From positions 1 to 38,870 of the forward strand of contig JAAYOP010000031.1 of assembly GCA_012520295.1 (NCBI GenBank): 38,870 bases of DNA. The letters are read 5' to 3'. Positions 16,330 through 24,461 of the stretch are shown piece by piece. Made by a program: the position numbers and the translations under genes. Below the pieces are notes generated by a model that was not told where the DNA came from, made no database searches, and saw only the letters and a program-made list of their open reading frames with translations. How positions within the stretch are numbered: the first letter of the stretch is position 1; every line of letters starts with the position of its first letter. This DNA comes from Clostridiales bacterium (GTDB lineage Bacteria; Bacillota; Clostridia; Oscillospirales; Oscillospiraceae).

Positions 16330-16706
16330 GATGCCAGCTTAAGGTTTTGTAGAATTGCGTCGAATTAAAGAAACCGGAGATCCGGCGCAGTGTACCTGCA
16401 AAGGCGATTTCCTTTTGCTCAACTGAGGAAACGCAGATCAGCAACCGGTATCCGCGCGCGGCACAGGTGTTTTCAACAGCCTGAAGCAGCCGTGCGAAAA
16501 AGGGGTGATCCAGTTCCGGCAGGATGATACCGACGAGCTGTAATCTGCTTGAATGTAAAAACCACCGGCTGATACTTCAGATCAAAAATGGCGCACTCGA
16601 CTTTCCAGCGCGTCTTGTCGGCGACATCACCGGGTTTATTAAGTACACGGGATACCGTCGCTGTTGAGACCCCGGCTTTCGCTGCAACATCTTTGATGGT
16701 TTACAT
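16330..16706 (-). pseudogene. LacI-family regulator pseudogene 1
   Basis: On the minus strand an ATG at 16706 with GGAG upstream is followed at once by TAA, then TIKDVAAKAGVSTATVSRVL, the LacI helix-turn-helix. The frame continues to about residue 63, shifts, and goes on as GIILPELDHPFFARLLQAVE and ARGYRLLICVSSVEQKE, the start of the sugar-binding domain. The homology fades near 16400 and about two thirds of the effector domain is missing. With a nonsense second codon, a frameshift and a truncation, this repressor is dead. It lies between the CE2-type esterase and the esterase at 14848, whose expression it probably once controlled. Confidence 0.9.
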
Positions 16707-16781
16707 ATGGTAGCTCCTTTACCTAAGCTGCTGTTGTACTACCAGCATGATTGATATACACAGCCAAGAGCTACCACGTGC

Positions 16782-17894
16782 TTAAAATCCCAGAACCGCT
16801 CTAAGTTTTGCTGCCAGCTCGTGCCCCATACGTTCATGAATCGCAGCGGAGGGATGCCCGGAGGCCATCTGCTTGCTCCAGGGGCGGATGCCGCCAAACT
16901 TGAAACAGTGAACACGTTGATCCCCGGTCTCGGCTTGATATCTCGCTGCGGCGTCGCGAATAACATCGTACAGATAGTAATCCATAGGTCCCAGCGTGCA
17001 GAGGATATGCGGTTTACTGCCGTTGAGTGCCCGGACTTTTTTAAGGAACGCGGCGTATTTTTCCAGGAAACGTGCCTCTCCTACAGGCTCGTTGCCCCGC
17101 ATTCGGATCATATTTGCATCATTTGTACCGATGTTGATAATCACAGCGTCAACTGGATGCGATTGAAAGTCCCATCGGCTGAATGTCGTCTTCGTATCGT
17201 CCATGCTTTCGTAAATCCGATCAGTGAACTCATACAGATCTTCCATGCCCGGCATCATAGGCATCGCTTCCCCGAAGCGGAAGCCCTCCATGGAGATGCC
17301 TGATACACAGATTGTCGAGAAATCCGCGTTGAGCGCGGCGCTGGCTAATGCCGCATATGTAATCCAGCCGTTTTCCTCCTCCGGCAGGAAAGGCGCCATC
17401 GGCGACGGTGCTTCAATACCATAGCCGCAGGTGATGGAATCCCCGACGGCTTCAATGCGCAGCACAGGATGCAGCGCAGTGTGTGGTATGAAACTGCCGT
17501 CTGTTTTGAGATCGAGAATGCCGCATTTACCACGCATGTTTTCTGAAAGCTTTACAATGCGTACCGTGTGTGGGCCTTCAACATCCGAGGAAAAAAGGGT
17601 GTATTCATGTTTGCTGGCATCGACTTTGAACCGATGAATGAGCGCCCGACTTCTTTCACCTGCAGACCCTTCTGTGGTAATACCGATATAGGGATACTCG
17701 TCAGGCTGGTCGGGACCGGCGATGTTTGACGACGGAATACCCAAAAGCGTTGCGGTGAGGGTCTTTCCGGTGAAGGTGCAGGTAAAACCGGAGCAGGTCC
17801 AGTTGAAGAATACTGCATGCCTGCGATCGTCCGTCAGAGTGCGGCCGTGAAAGCACAGGTAATCGCACAGCTCGCTATAAAAAAGCTTCTGCAT
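16782..17894 (-). CDS. CE2-type SGNH/GDSL acetyl esterase
   Basis: A 370-residue protein with an N-terminal beta-sandwich of about 140 residues and a C-terminal SGNH hydrolase, the layout of carbohydrate esterase family 2 (acetyl-xylan or acetyl-glucomannan esterases). The hydrolase part has the nucleophile Ser153 in EAVGDSITCGYG, the oxyanion block INIGTNDAN and a C-terminal SGHPSAAIHERM with the catalytic His. There is no signal peptide, so it probably deacetylates imported oligosaccharides or small glycosides in the cytoplasm. AGGAGG precedes the ATG. It starts 38 bp after the esterase at 17933, in the same orientation, so the two form an operon. Confidence 0.88.
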   Translation of the reverse strand: MQKLFYSELCDYLCFHGRTLTDDRRHAVFFNWTCSGFTCTFTGKTLTATLLGIPSSNIAGPDQPDEYPYIGITTEGSAGERSRALIHRFKVDASKHEYTLFSSDVEGPHTVRIVKLSENMRGKCGILDLKTDGSFIPHTALHPVLRIEAVGDSITCGYGIEAPSPMAPFLPEEENGWITYAALASAALNADFSTICVSGISMEGFRFGEAMPMMPGMEDLYEFTDRIYESMDDTKTTFSRWDFQSHPVDAVIINIGTNDANMIRMRGNEPVGEARFLEKYAAFLKKVRALNGSKPHILCTLGPMDYYLYDVIRDAAARYQAETGDQRVHCFKFGGIRPWSKQMASGHPSAAIHERMGHELAAKLRAVLGF

Positions 17895-17932
17895 TTGGGG
17901 TGCCTCCTAGATTTTTAAATAGCTGTTATCTG

Positions 17933-19339
17933 TTATGACAGTATTTCCCTCAGAATGACTGCCATATCGTGTGTCATATAGCCGATATGATCGGATATAT
18001 AGAGCGCGCCGTCTTCCTCGGTTACAAACAGGCCGAAAACGTTTTCGGCGAACCACCGGACCGGAACGAAGAGGATGCCGTCAAGCGCCTGGCACTGTCT
18101 GCTCATGGAATACAGGCGATTATTAATAATGCAGCCGATGCTCTCGGCGGCGACCTGAAGCGACCTGCCGTCTTCTGTCGTCATTTCTGCGGTCCTGCCG
18201 TCTGTTTTACATTCCATATTAAAAAGCCTGCACAGTGTATTTACAGAAACATACATATATCTGTATGTTTCTATAACCTCATTTGTACCCATAACAGTGG
18301 CCTTGAGCTCGGCGATAAAGGGTGCGGCGTCCAGCGGAATTCGCTTATTATCGATATATGCGCTACCTTTACCCTCTACGAGGGCAATAGCATTCCTGTC
18401 ACCTGCAGGCAGCTCCATCGGTTCATCCCGCAGCAGCTCGCCGGTTGGCAGGCGCCTTGAGCCGGAGAAAAGATACCGCCAGGCATACTCGGCATCGTCC
18501 AGCGATTGCCCGTGGCCTCTGAATTTCTCGTCACGGTAGATCAAATCCGCTTTCTCGCCCTTGTAATATGCCACGTTGTGAACGCCTTTGATGCTGATTT
18601 CCGGAGTTTCATGGCATCCGTTAATCTGTTTCCAAAATTCCCGGTTGGCGGTGTTGACCTCTGAGCGTGACCAGGCTGGGAATATTGAGGTATTATCCAT
18701 CTCACCCCGAAATTGGTATACCGGCACCGGGCAGACATATTCGTTTAAATTGCCGTCTTTATCAAACAGGACCGCCGGACTTGTCGGGCCGGCTGAGCAT
18801 GCGGCTGCGGCCAGCAAGTTGCCATATACCCGCGAAAACTGCATAGTCATAAGGTCGCCCATTGACATGCCCTGCATGTAGATGCGCGTACTGTCAATCC
18901 TGTATTTCTGTTTCAGTCTGTCAATCAGTGCAAGAATGAATTGGATATCCTCGTTACCCTCCTTGTCGATCGGCTCGCCTCCCAGATTGACCTTCCAGGC
19001 TTTTTGCTTACTGGCAGTGGGAAAGACTGCGATGAAATTCTCGCGTTCAGCAATAATTGACCAGGAGGTGAAAATGCACTGCCCCCAGCCATCCATTCCG
19101 CCGCCATGACAGGATATGACCAGGGGAACATCCGCCGTTCCGTCATATGTATCCGGGATATATTCATACCATACATTCTCTGAACCGCTGACAAGAGATT
19201 CCCGGCATTCCTGTAGTTTATTCGAATAAACCTGCGTGTTGCCACCAATATCATTGATGATATAATCCGTGCCTTTTAATGAATCCAATGGTGCAGGACC
19301 AGTCATGGGCCTTCCGGGTATAAGCTTAATTTTGTGCAT
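17933..19339 (-). CDS. PHB-depolymerase/CE1-like esterase with C-terminal copper-amine-oxidase-N-like domain (paralogue)
   Basis: A 468-residue paralogue of the enzyme at 14848-16254, matching along its whole length. It has VISCHGGG at 75-81, Ser159 in MQGMSMGD, and the C-terminal segment YMYVSVNTLCRLFN to DGILFVPVRWFAENVF resembling the copper amine oxidase N-domain. The start is ATG 19339 with AAAGGAAG upstream; a TTG at 19357 would put the ribosome site inside the gene. No signal peptide. It heads a minus-strand operon with the CE2 esterase, with a promoter at 19380-19409 and a LacI-like operator at 19361-19375. It probably de-acylates a carbohydrate ester; substrate unknown. Confidence 0.88.
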   Translation of the reverse strand: MHKIKLIPGRPMTGPAPLDSLKGTDYIINDIGGNTQVYSNKLQECRESLVSGSENVWYEYIPDTYDGTADVPLVISCHGGGMDGWGQCIFTSWSIIAERENFIAVFPTASKQKAWKVNLGGEPIDKEGNEDIQFILALIDRLKQKYRIDSTRIYMQGMSMGDLMTMQFSRVYGNLLAAAACSAGPTSPAVLFDKDGNLNEYVCPVPVYQFRGEMDNTSIFPAWSRSEVNTANREFWKQINGCHETPEISIKGVHNVAYYKGEKADLIYRDEKFRGHGQSLDDAEYAWRYLFSGSRRLPTGELLRDEPMELPAGDRNAIALVEGKGSAYIDNKRIPLDAAPFIAELKATVMGTNEVIETYRYMYVSVNTLCRLFNMECKTDGRTAEMTTEDGRSLQVAAESIGCIINNRLYSMSRQCQALDGILFVPVRWFAENVFGLFVTEEDGALYISDHIGYMTHDMAVILREILS

Positions 19340-19360
19340 TGCGTCGCTTCCTTTCAAAAA

Positions 19361-19375
19361 GTAATCAACGATTAC
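19361..19375. promoter_or_regulatory. LacI-like operator
   Basis: The inverted repeat GTAATC-AAC-GATTAC, followed by AT. It lies between the minus-strand promoter and the start of the esterase at 17933-19339, where a bound repressor would block transcription. The A/T-rich half-sites with a central CG on one strand suit a LacI-family protein, and both nearby LacI genes are broken. Confidence 0.6.
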
Positions 19376-19379
19376 ATTA

Positions 19380-19409
19380 TTTTTACATCTGCTTCAGCTG
19401 TTATGTCAA
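19380..19409 (-). promoter_or_regulatory. Promoter of minus-strand esterase operon
   Basis: On the minus strand TTGACA (complement of 19404-19409), a 17-18 base spacer, then a weak GTAAAA/TAAAAA -10 element near 19380-19386. The operator lies just downstream. Confidence 0.55.
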
Positions 19410-19461
19410 TGTATTCACCGATGACCTTTCTGCAAATTATTAAAGAACGAAGTGTTATTGT

Positions 19462-19490
19462 TTGACATGAAAACAGTGCTATGGTATTGT
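19462..19490 (+). promoter_or_regulatory. Promoter of the EstA-like esterase
   Basis: TTGACA at 19462-19467, a 17-base spacer and TATTGT at 19485-19490, about 50 bp before the ATG at 19540. It is divergent from the promoter at 19380-19409. Confidence 0.65.
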
Positions 19491-19539
19491 TTTCGGCATA
19501 AGAAGGTATATTTACGATAATTTGAAAGGAGATTCCAAT

Positions 19540-20340
19540 ATGGCAGTTTTTGAAATCAGCTTCTTTTCCGATGCTCTTGGCCGCATCGCCCCTATGACGG
19601 CGATTGTACCCATTGAGCGACCACATCATTACGGCGGCAGCGGCAAACCCGCCTCTGAGCCATTCAGGGCCGTTTATCTGCTCCACGGTTATTCCGGATG
19701 CAATACCGACTGGATCCGCGGCTCACGGATTGAGCAGCTGGCCATGGCTCATAATATCGCAGTATTCATGCCATCCGGCGAGAACGGTTTTTATTTGGAC
19801 GATCCAATCCGCGGCGCGTACTATTCAAAGCTCATTTGCGAAGACATAATCGATTTTACACGCGCAGTGTTCCCGCTTTCCGTTCGTCGCGAGGATACCA
19901 CCATCGGCGGCTTCTCCATGGGCGGTTACGGCGCACTTCGGAACGGTTTGTACCGCAGTGATGTCTTTGGTAATATTATCGCGTTCTCCTCAGCCATTTT
20001 GACGGATGAGCTTGCCAACATGCGAGCGGATGAACCGAACCCCATCGCTCCCTACAGTTATTATGTCCATACCTTTGGCCCGCTGGATAAATTCCCGGGC
20101 AGTGATAAGGACCCGAAGGCGCTGGCGAAAGCGCTCCTCACAGAGGGTAAACCTGTGCCCAATATCTATATCGCCTGTGGGACGGAGGATTTCGGTATCG
20201 CACAGAATCGGGCATATCACAATTACCTTGAGGAGATCGGCCTGGACCATGTTTATATGGAGAGCGCCGGCGAACACAACTGGGCCTTCTGGGATGAGTA
20301 TATTGAAAAAGCATTGTGCTGGCTCGATGAGATGAAGTAA
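19540..20340 (+). CDS. EstA/esterase-D-like alpha/beta hydrolase (CE1 clan)
   Basis: A compact esterase of 266 residues related to tributyrin esterase EstA and S-formylglutathione hydrolase. It shows VYLLHGYSG near residue 46 (oxyanion region), nucleophile Ser126 in IGGFSMGGYGA, the acid Asp in ACGTEDF and the His in GEHNWAFWDEY at the C-terminus. ATG 19540 has AAAGGAGA upstream, so an earlier TTG is not used. It should release short acyl chains from sugars or other alcohols in the cytoplasm. It is divergently transcribed from the PHB-depolymerase-like operon and is followed by a LacI pseudogene on the same strand. Confidence 0.9.
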   Translation: MAVFEISFFSDALGRIAPMTAIVPIERPHHYGGSGKPASEPFRAVYLLHGYSGCNTDWIRGSRIEQLAMAHNIAVFMPSGENGFYLDDPIRGAYYSKLICEDIIDFTRAVFPLSVRREDTTIGGFSMGGYGALRNGLYRSDVFGNIIAFSSAILTDELANMRADEPNPIAPYSYYVHTFGPLDKFPGSDKDPKALAKALLTEGKPVPNIYIACGTEDFGIAQNRAYHNYLEEIGLDHVYMESAGEHNWAFWDEYIEKALCWLDEMK

Positions 20341-20367
20341 CCGGGCTGTGTCTCAAATATCAAATGT

Positions 20368-20397
20368 TTGACGGCAGCGTTTCTTTTTATATATAAT
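20368..20397 (+). promoter_or_regulatory. Intact promoter in front of LacI pseudogene 2
   Basis: TTGACG at 20368-20373, an 18-base spacer and TATAAT at 20392-20397. A good ribosome site (AAGGAGA) and ATG follow at 20440, so the decay lies in the coding part only. Confidence 0.65.
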
Positions 20398-20439
20398 GAG
20401 AGCGTTATTACACCCCGGTAAATCAAGGAGAGTGAGACG

Positions 20440-20770
20440 ATGGCAACCATTAAAGACGTCGCTAAACGGATGTCGCCGTGGGCTCAGTCTCACGTGTTCT
20501 TAGTAATCGCGGGGTAATCAGTGACCGGCTAGTGTATATAAGGCAATGCGGGAGCTGGACTTTGGGCCCGGCGATATCGCCCGATCCCTGCAAAAACGAA
20601 AATCCTGCTACATTGAGGTCGTTGTGACGCAGGTGGATCATTTTTACTTCTCCCGTCTTTTGCAATCTGTCGAGGGTATCTGTGCTGAAAAAGGATATAA
20701 GCTGCTGTTTGGTAATATGGCTGTACCGATCCGTTATTCCCGGAAGAAGACTAAACCTGTGCCGCTGTAG
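20440..20770 (+). pseudogene. LacI-family regulator pseudogene 2
   Basis: Starts MATIKDVAK at ATG 20440 behind AAGGAGA, then needs two frame changes to read VGSVSRVLSNRGVISDRLVY (helix-turn-helix and hinge start) and KAMRELDFGPGDIARSLQKR followed by HFYFSRLLQSVEGICAEKGY (start of the ligand-binding domain). Homology ends near residue 95, at the 3' end of the converging hydrolase gene. It is therefore frameshifted and truncated, and non-functional. It belongs to the same family as the pseudogene at 16330-16706 but differs clearly from it, so these are two separate lost regulators and not a duplication. Confidence 0.9.
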
Positions 20771-22238
20771 CGGGTTCTCCTGCCGGCATGCCAAAAAGGC
20801 CGGGGCCAACAGGTTGAATTGTGCAGCCGGTACCGTGAAACTGAAAAGCCAGCCGCTGAATATGGCAGCCTTCAATTATCCGGATGGTCAATTGAAGCGT
20901 ATCCTCAGATGTCCACGCGGCACTGACCAGCGCCTGGGACTCGTCGAAGATATTGTGCCTTCGGGTGCCGTCCGTGGCTGCTATCAGTTTCACGCTTTCC
21001 ACTCCGCGACGGAAGGTGAAGGTGCATGTGTCCTCGCTGAAGTCCAGAATAAAGCCGGTAATTCTCGCTGGCGGTTCGCCACCGCTCATAAACAGCCGCA
21101 TCATGTCTCCCAACATCAGTGTGCCGCCGGTCAGGCGCCACTGCACGCCATCGACCCGCTCGCGCATCGGACTGAAGGGGGAATAAGGTTCCCTCGGCAG
21201 CGCCAGCCTGCGCATCCGGGAAACCAGCGCTGCTGATGCCAAGCCGTTTTCAGGGAGTGTTTCTGTGCTCGGAATGAGATCAAGGAATTCCCAAATGACA
21301 TCCAGTGTCTTTTGTGCCCAATGGGCGCCGGAGGCGTTCTCTGTGATAGCAATGATCATATCCTTGTCCGGCACCACAATAGTGAACTGCCCCATTGCGC
21401 CGTCCGCCCGGTAAACACCCTTCGGGCGGCACATCCAGATCTGATAACCATAACCCAGGAAATTATCCTTTGCCGGGGGATTTACCAGCTCCTCACTGGC
21501 GCTATCGTTTTGAAGCGTTGTGGCCAGACGTACATAATCCTCCGCCAGGATGCGTTCGCCGTCCCATACACCGCCATCCAGGTATAACTTCATAAGGCGC
21601 AAATTGTCCTCCGTCGTGGCAAACAAACCGCCGCCGCCGACCTCCATGCCGTCCGGCATCCGCATCCATCGCAAATTGTCCGCATTGATGCCGATTTTAT
21701 CGAACAGGCGCGGCTTCAAATAATCATGCAGCCCAAGCCCTGTTTTTTGCCGTACGATCGCCCCCAGAAGGGTTGAGCCTGTGCTGTTGTACATAAATGT
21801 TGTGCCGGGAATGTGGTTTACGGGCGTCGCCAGAAAATCCCTGATCCAGTCAACGCTGGGACGGGGCATATCATCCATACCGCAGCCCATGGACAGCACA
21901 TGATGTATCGTGAGCCTTTTAAGGTTCTCCGAAGGGTTAGCCGGAGATAATTCCGGGAAAATATCTATGATGCGCTCACTCAGCGACAGGAGACCCTCTG
22001 TATAAGCAATGCCCACAGCCGTTGCGGCGTACGTCTTCGTATGGGACTGTAGCCCGTGACGGATACCGGGCGCGAAGGGACTCCACCAGCCCTCGGCGAA
22101 AATTTTACCGTGCCGCATGAGCATGAGTCCGTGGGGCTCGGTAAAGCCGCTTTCCAACTGATCGATCAGCCAATGTACAGCTTCAGAAGGGATACCCACC
22201 GATTCCGGGGTGACCCTTTCAAATTCAACACGTTTCAT
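20751..22238 (-). CDS. Beta-lactamase-fold serine hydrolase with extra C-terminal domain
   Basis: A 495-residue member of the class C beta-lactamase/EstB family. The catalytic SxxK motif is S65-HTK68, and the second motif appears as FMYNSTGST (Tyr-x-Ser) in the middle. Residues about 370-495 form an added beta-rich domain (EPYSPFSPMRERVDGVQW onward). No signal peptide is seen. In carbohydrate loci such proteins usually act as esterases rather than antibiotic hydrolases. AAGGAGAA precedes the ATG at 22238. It is the second gene of a minus-strand pair, 29 bp after the hydrolase at 22268-23209. Its 3' end overlaps the LacI remnant by about 20 bp. Confidence 0.87.
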   Translation of the reverse strand: MKRVEFERVTPESVGIPSEAVHWLIDQLESGFTEPHGLMLMRHGKIFAEGWWSPFAPGIRHGLQSHTKTYAATAVGIAYTEGLLSLSERIIDIFPELSPANPSENLKRLTIHHVLSMGCGMDDMPRPSVDWIRDFLATPVNHIPGTTFMYNSTGSTLLGAIVRQKTGLGLHDYLKPRLFDKIGINADNLRWMRMPDGMEVGGGGLFATTEDNLRLMKLYLDGGVWDGERILAEDYVRLATTLQNDSASEELVNPPAKDNFLGYGYQIWMCRPKGVYRADGAMGQFTIVVPDKDMIIAITENASGAHWAQKTLDVIWEFLDLIPSTETLPENGLASAALVSRMRRLALPREPYSPFSPMRERVDGVQWRLTGGTLMLGDMMRLFMSGGEPPARITGFILDFSEDTCTFTFRRGVESVKLIAATDGTRRHNIFDESQALVSAAWTSEDTLQLTIRIIEGCHIQRLAFQFHGTGCTIQPVGPGLFGMPAGEPATAAQV

Positions 22239-22267
22239 TTCTAATTCTCCTTGTTTATATGCATATA

Positions 22268-23209
22268 TTAAAAGCCCAGTTCTGAAAGCCATTCCGCGCA
22301 GAGCTCAGCCCAATGCATCACGTGAGGAAGCTTCATATCGAGATCGTTATTGCCGTCTGCCAGCGCCAGGCCGTGTGCGCCGCCGGGGAAGCAGTGAAGC
22401 TCAAAGGGGATATCGGCGCACTGGAGCTGCCAGGCTAAATTCAAAGAGTGCCTTGGGTCATCGCTGTTCGTCTGCCAGATGAAAAACGGCGGAGTCTCGG
22501 GTGTCAGATTGTTTTCTACGGATAGATATTGAGCTTCAGCCGACTCTGCTGCAGTTAAAGGCGACGGGCTGAAGGGTCGTGGAAAGGCTGTAGGAGAAAA
22601 CGCACCATATCCCACGACACAGGCATCCGGACGGCAAGAGTAACGCTCAATCGGATCGGAAGCCGCCGGATTGCCACTGTCGAAATGTGTGGCGCAATTA
22701 CCGGCCAGCATACCACCGGCGGAGAAGCCCATGACTGCAATCATATCTGTAATACCCAGTTTCTCCTGCCGGTAGCGAAGTGTACGGACTGCACGCTGCA
22801 TATCCGCTATCGCGTCCCGGCGCGTGTAGGGCTCGAGACGGTAAGTCAGAATCGCAACGGCAAACCCCGCGCGGTTGAAAAAATCCGCTACATTAATGCC
22901 CTCGCAGCCTGTCCTCCAGGTAAAACCGCCGCCATGAGCGACAATGACAGTACCGCGTTTTTGCCCGTCCGGCGCGGGAATAAACACAATCGACGGTTCA
23001 ATCTGGAGTGGGTCGCGGTTATCAAAGCCGGGTGTGCCATGCTCCCAAAGCCTGATTTGCTGAAAGCGCGCGATGGCATCGTTCCAAAGCTTCATATTCC
23101 CGGCGACGTCAAGGGTACCGTCGGGGTTGCGGTGTTTTGAGATATTCCGGATCACACCTTTCTCGGATACGAGCTGTGTCAGTACTGTGCGATTTTGTTC
23201 ATATGCCAT
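22268..23209 (-). CDS. Acetyl-esterase-like alpha/beta hydrolase (HSL/Aes type)
   Basis: A 313-residue alpha/beta-hydrolase with the oxyanion motif VAHGGGF at 91-96 and nucleophile Ser163 in VMGFSAGGMLAG; the Asp is in QTNSDDPRH and the His in PGGAHGLALADG. This pattern is that of acetylxylan/acetyl esterases near the hormone-sensitive lipase group. AGGAGG lies directly before the ATG at 23209. It is transcribed from its own promoter near 23248-23277 and is followed by the beta-lactamase-fold hydrolase. It probably deacetylates a small glycoside; no export signal is visible. Confidence 0.89.
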   Translation of the reverse strand: MAYEQNRTVLTQLVSEKGVIRNISKHRNPDGTLDVAGNMKLWNDAIARFQQIRLWEHGTPGFDNRDPLQIEPSIVFIPAPDGQKRGTVIVAHGGGFTWRTGCEGINVADFFNRAGFAVAILTYRLEPYTRRDAIADMQRAVRTLRYRQEKLGITDMIAVMGFSAGGMLAGNCATHFDSGNPAASDPIERYSCRPDACVVGYGAFSPTAFPRPFSPSPLTAAESAEAQYLSVENNLTPETPPFFIWQTNSDDPRHSLNLAWQLQCADIPFELHCFPGGAHGLALADGNNDLDMKLPHVMHWAELCAEWLSELGF

Positions 23210-23247
23210 CAAACAACCTCCTGAAGAATTGATTAAAGCATGTTTTC

Positions 23248-23277
23248 AGTATATAGTCTGATAGTAAAATGTGTCAA
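23248..23277 (-). promoter_or_regulatory. Promoter of the 23209-20751 hydrolase operon
   Basis: On the minus strand TTGACA (complement of 23272-23277), then TATACT after 18 bases or TATATA after 16. The ribosome site and ATG lie about 40 bp downstream. Confidence 0.62.
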
Positions 23278-23339
23278 TAAAAATCAGGAGACGCATTTGT
23301 GAAATAATACGCACATATTTGTACAACAGCGAAGTTCAT

Positions 23340-23417
23340 GAATACTGTTTGTATACCGAGCTTGCCCAAAATGTCAGGGCGGAAGCTGACTGGCTCAAGG
23401 AATATAGGCAGTGGTAA
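23340..23417 (+). pseudogene. Possible C-terminal remnant of an unknown gene
   Basis: Just upstream of the dehydrogenase an open frame reads EYCLYTELAQNVRAEADW then LKEYRQW and TAA. It has protein-like composition but no start, and I cannot name its family. It is probably the last piece of a gene deleted from the head of this operon. Chance is possible at this length. Confidence 0.3.
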
Positions 23418-23439
23418 ACGCAGGACAAAGGAGCTCTAT

Positions 23440-24411
23440 ATGAAAGTAGCGATCATGGTAAACAGAACGAATTTAGAACGTTATACTGCGCCGGGCGCCA
23501 TACCGGCGGATTGGGAGCTGATCCATCTTGGCAACGGCGCTATCGATGAAGAAAAAATCATTGCCACAGACGCCGACGCCATATTAGTCGATCCAATGTG
23601 CACCGTTTCCGCTAAAGTAATAAACGGAATGAAGCATTTGAAGCTGATTCAATCTCAGGGGGTTGGATACAACTATATTGATATTGACGAGGCCAGGCGG
23701 GCAGGCGTCTTTGTAGCCAACTGTGCCGGCGCCAACGCTTCGGCTGTCGCTGAACAGGCTGTGCTCCTGATGCTGGCATTATTACGCAGCTTCAGAGAGA
23801 ATGAAGATATGGTTTTTGCTTCACGTCAGATTGAGGCGAAAACACGCTGCTTTGAAAATGGGCTCATGGAACTGGGGGACTGTCATATTGGTATTATTGG
23901 AATGGGTGCCATCGGGTGTGCGACTGCCAGGCTGTTAAAGGCTTTCGGGAGCACAGTGAGCTATTTTAGCCGGCATGAGGTGCCTGATTGCGGATTCTCC
24001 CTGTTGTCGCTGGACGAGCTTTACGCGCAATGCGATATCATCTCTCTGCATGTCCCTGTCAATTCGGAAACAATAGGGATGATTAATAACACAGCTATAA
24101 ATAAAATGAAACGCGGCGCTATAATTATTAACACGGCCCGCGGAGAAATCGTCGACCAGGAGGCCGTCTGCCGGGCACTCATAGACGGACGGCTCGGCGG
24201 TTATGGCACCGATACGTATACACCTGAGCCGGTAACGCCTGATAATCCGTTGCTGGCTCTGCCGCCGGCTGCCCGCAGGAAGGTAGCACTTTCCCCGCAT
24301 ATCGGAGGTATCACTGCAGGTAGCTTTTATCGTTATTTCGATATCATATGGACGAATATGAAAAGAGTCAGCGAGGGGCAGCGACCTGTCAATATTGTGA
24401 ACGAAATGTGA
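23440..24411 (+). CDS. D-2-hydroxyacid dehydrogenase (glycerate/phosphoglycerate dehydrogenase family)
   Basis: A 323-residue NAD-dependent D-isomer 2-hydroxyacid dehydrogenase. It has the dinucleotide loop GIIGMGAIG at 151-159, the substrate-binding block SQGVGYNYID, the catalytic Arg in NTARGEIVDQ, the Glu in DTYTPEP and the His in LSPHIGGIT. Members reduce or oxidise D-glycerate, D-lactate, hydroxypyruvate and similar acids. ATG 23440 has AAAGGAG upstream. It is the first intact gene of an operon with the kinase (51 bp gap) and the GH13_18 enzyme. If that enzyme splits glucosylglycerate, D-glycerate would be the natural substrate here; that link is inference. Confidence 0.92.
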   Translation: MKVAIMVNRTNLERYTAPGAIPADWELIHLGNGAIDEEKIIATDADAILVDPMCTVSAKVINGMKHLKLIQSQGVGYNYIDIDEARRAGVFVANCAGANASAVAEQAVLLMLALLRSFRENEDMVFASRQIEAKTRCFENGLMELGDCHIGIIGMGAIGCATARLLKAFGSTVSYFSRHEVPDCGFSLLSLDELYAQCDIISLHVPVNSETIGMINNTAINKMKRGAIIINTARGEIVDQEAVCRALIDGRLGGYGTDTYTPEPVTPDNPLLALPPAARRKVALSPHIGGITAGSFYRYFDIIWTNMKRVSEGQRPVNIVNEM

Positions 24412-24461
24412 TCGGGTCCCGGTATTGTGAAGCAACTTAGAGGAGTATAAGAGGTAGCTAT

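Noticed and set aside
20682-21236. 184-codon plus-strand open frame
   Set aside because: It is antisense to the well-supported beta-lactamase-fold hydrolase and overlaps the LacI remnant out of frame; no ribosome site or family likeness.
20751-22238. Antibiotic-resistance beta-lactamase
   Set aside because: The fold and SxxK are present, but there is no signal peptide, the protein is longer, and the context is sugar-ester metabolism; an esterase-type role is likelier.
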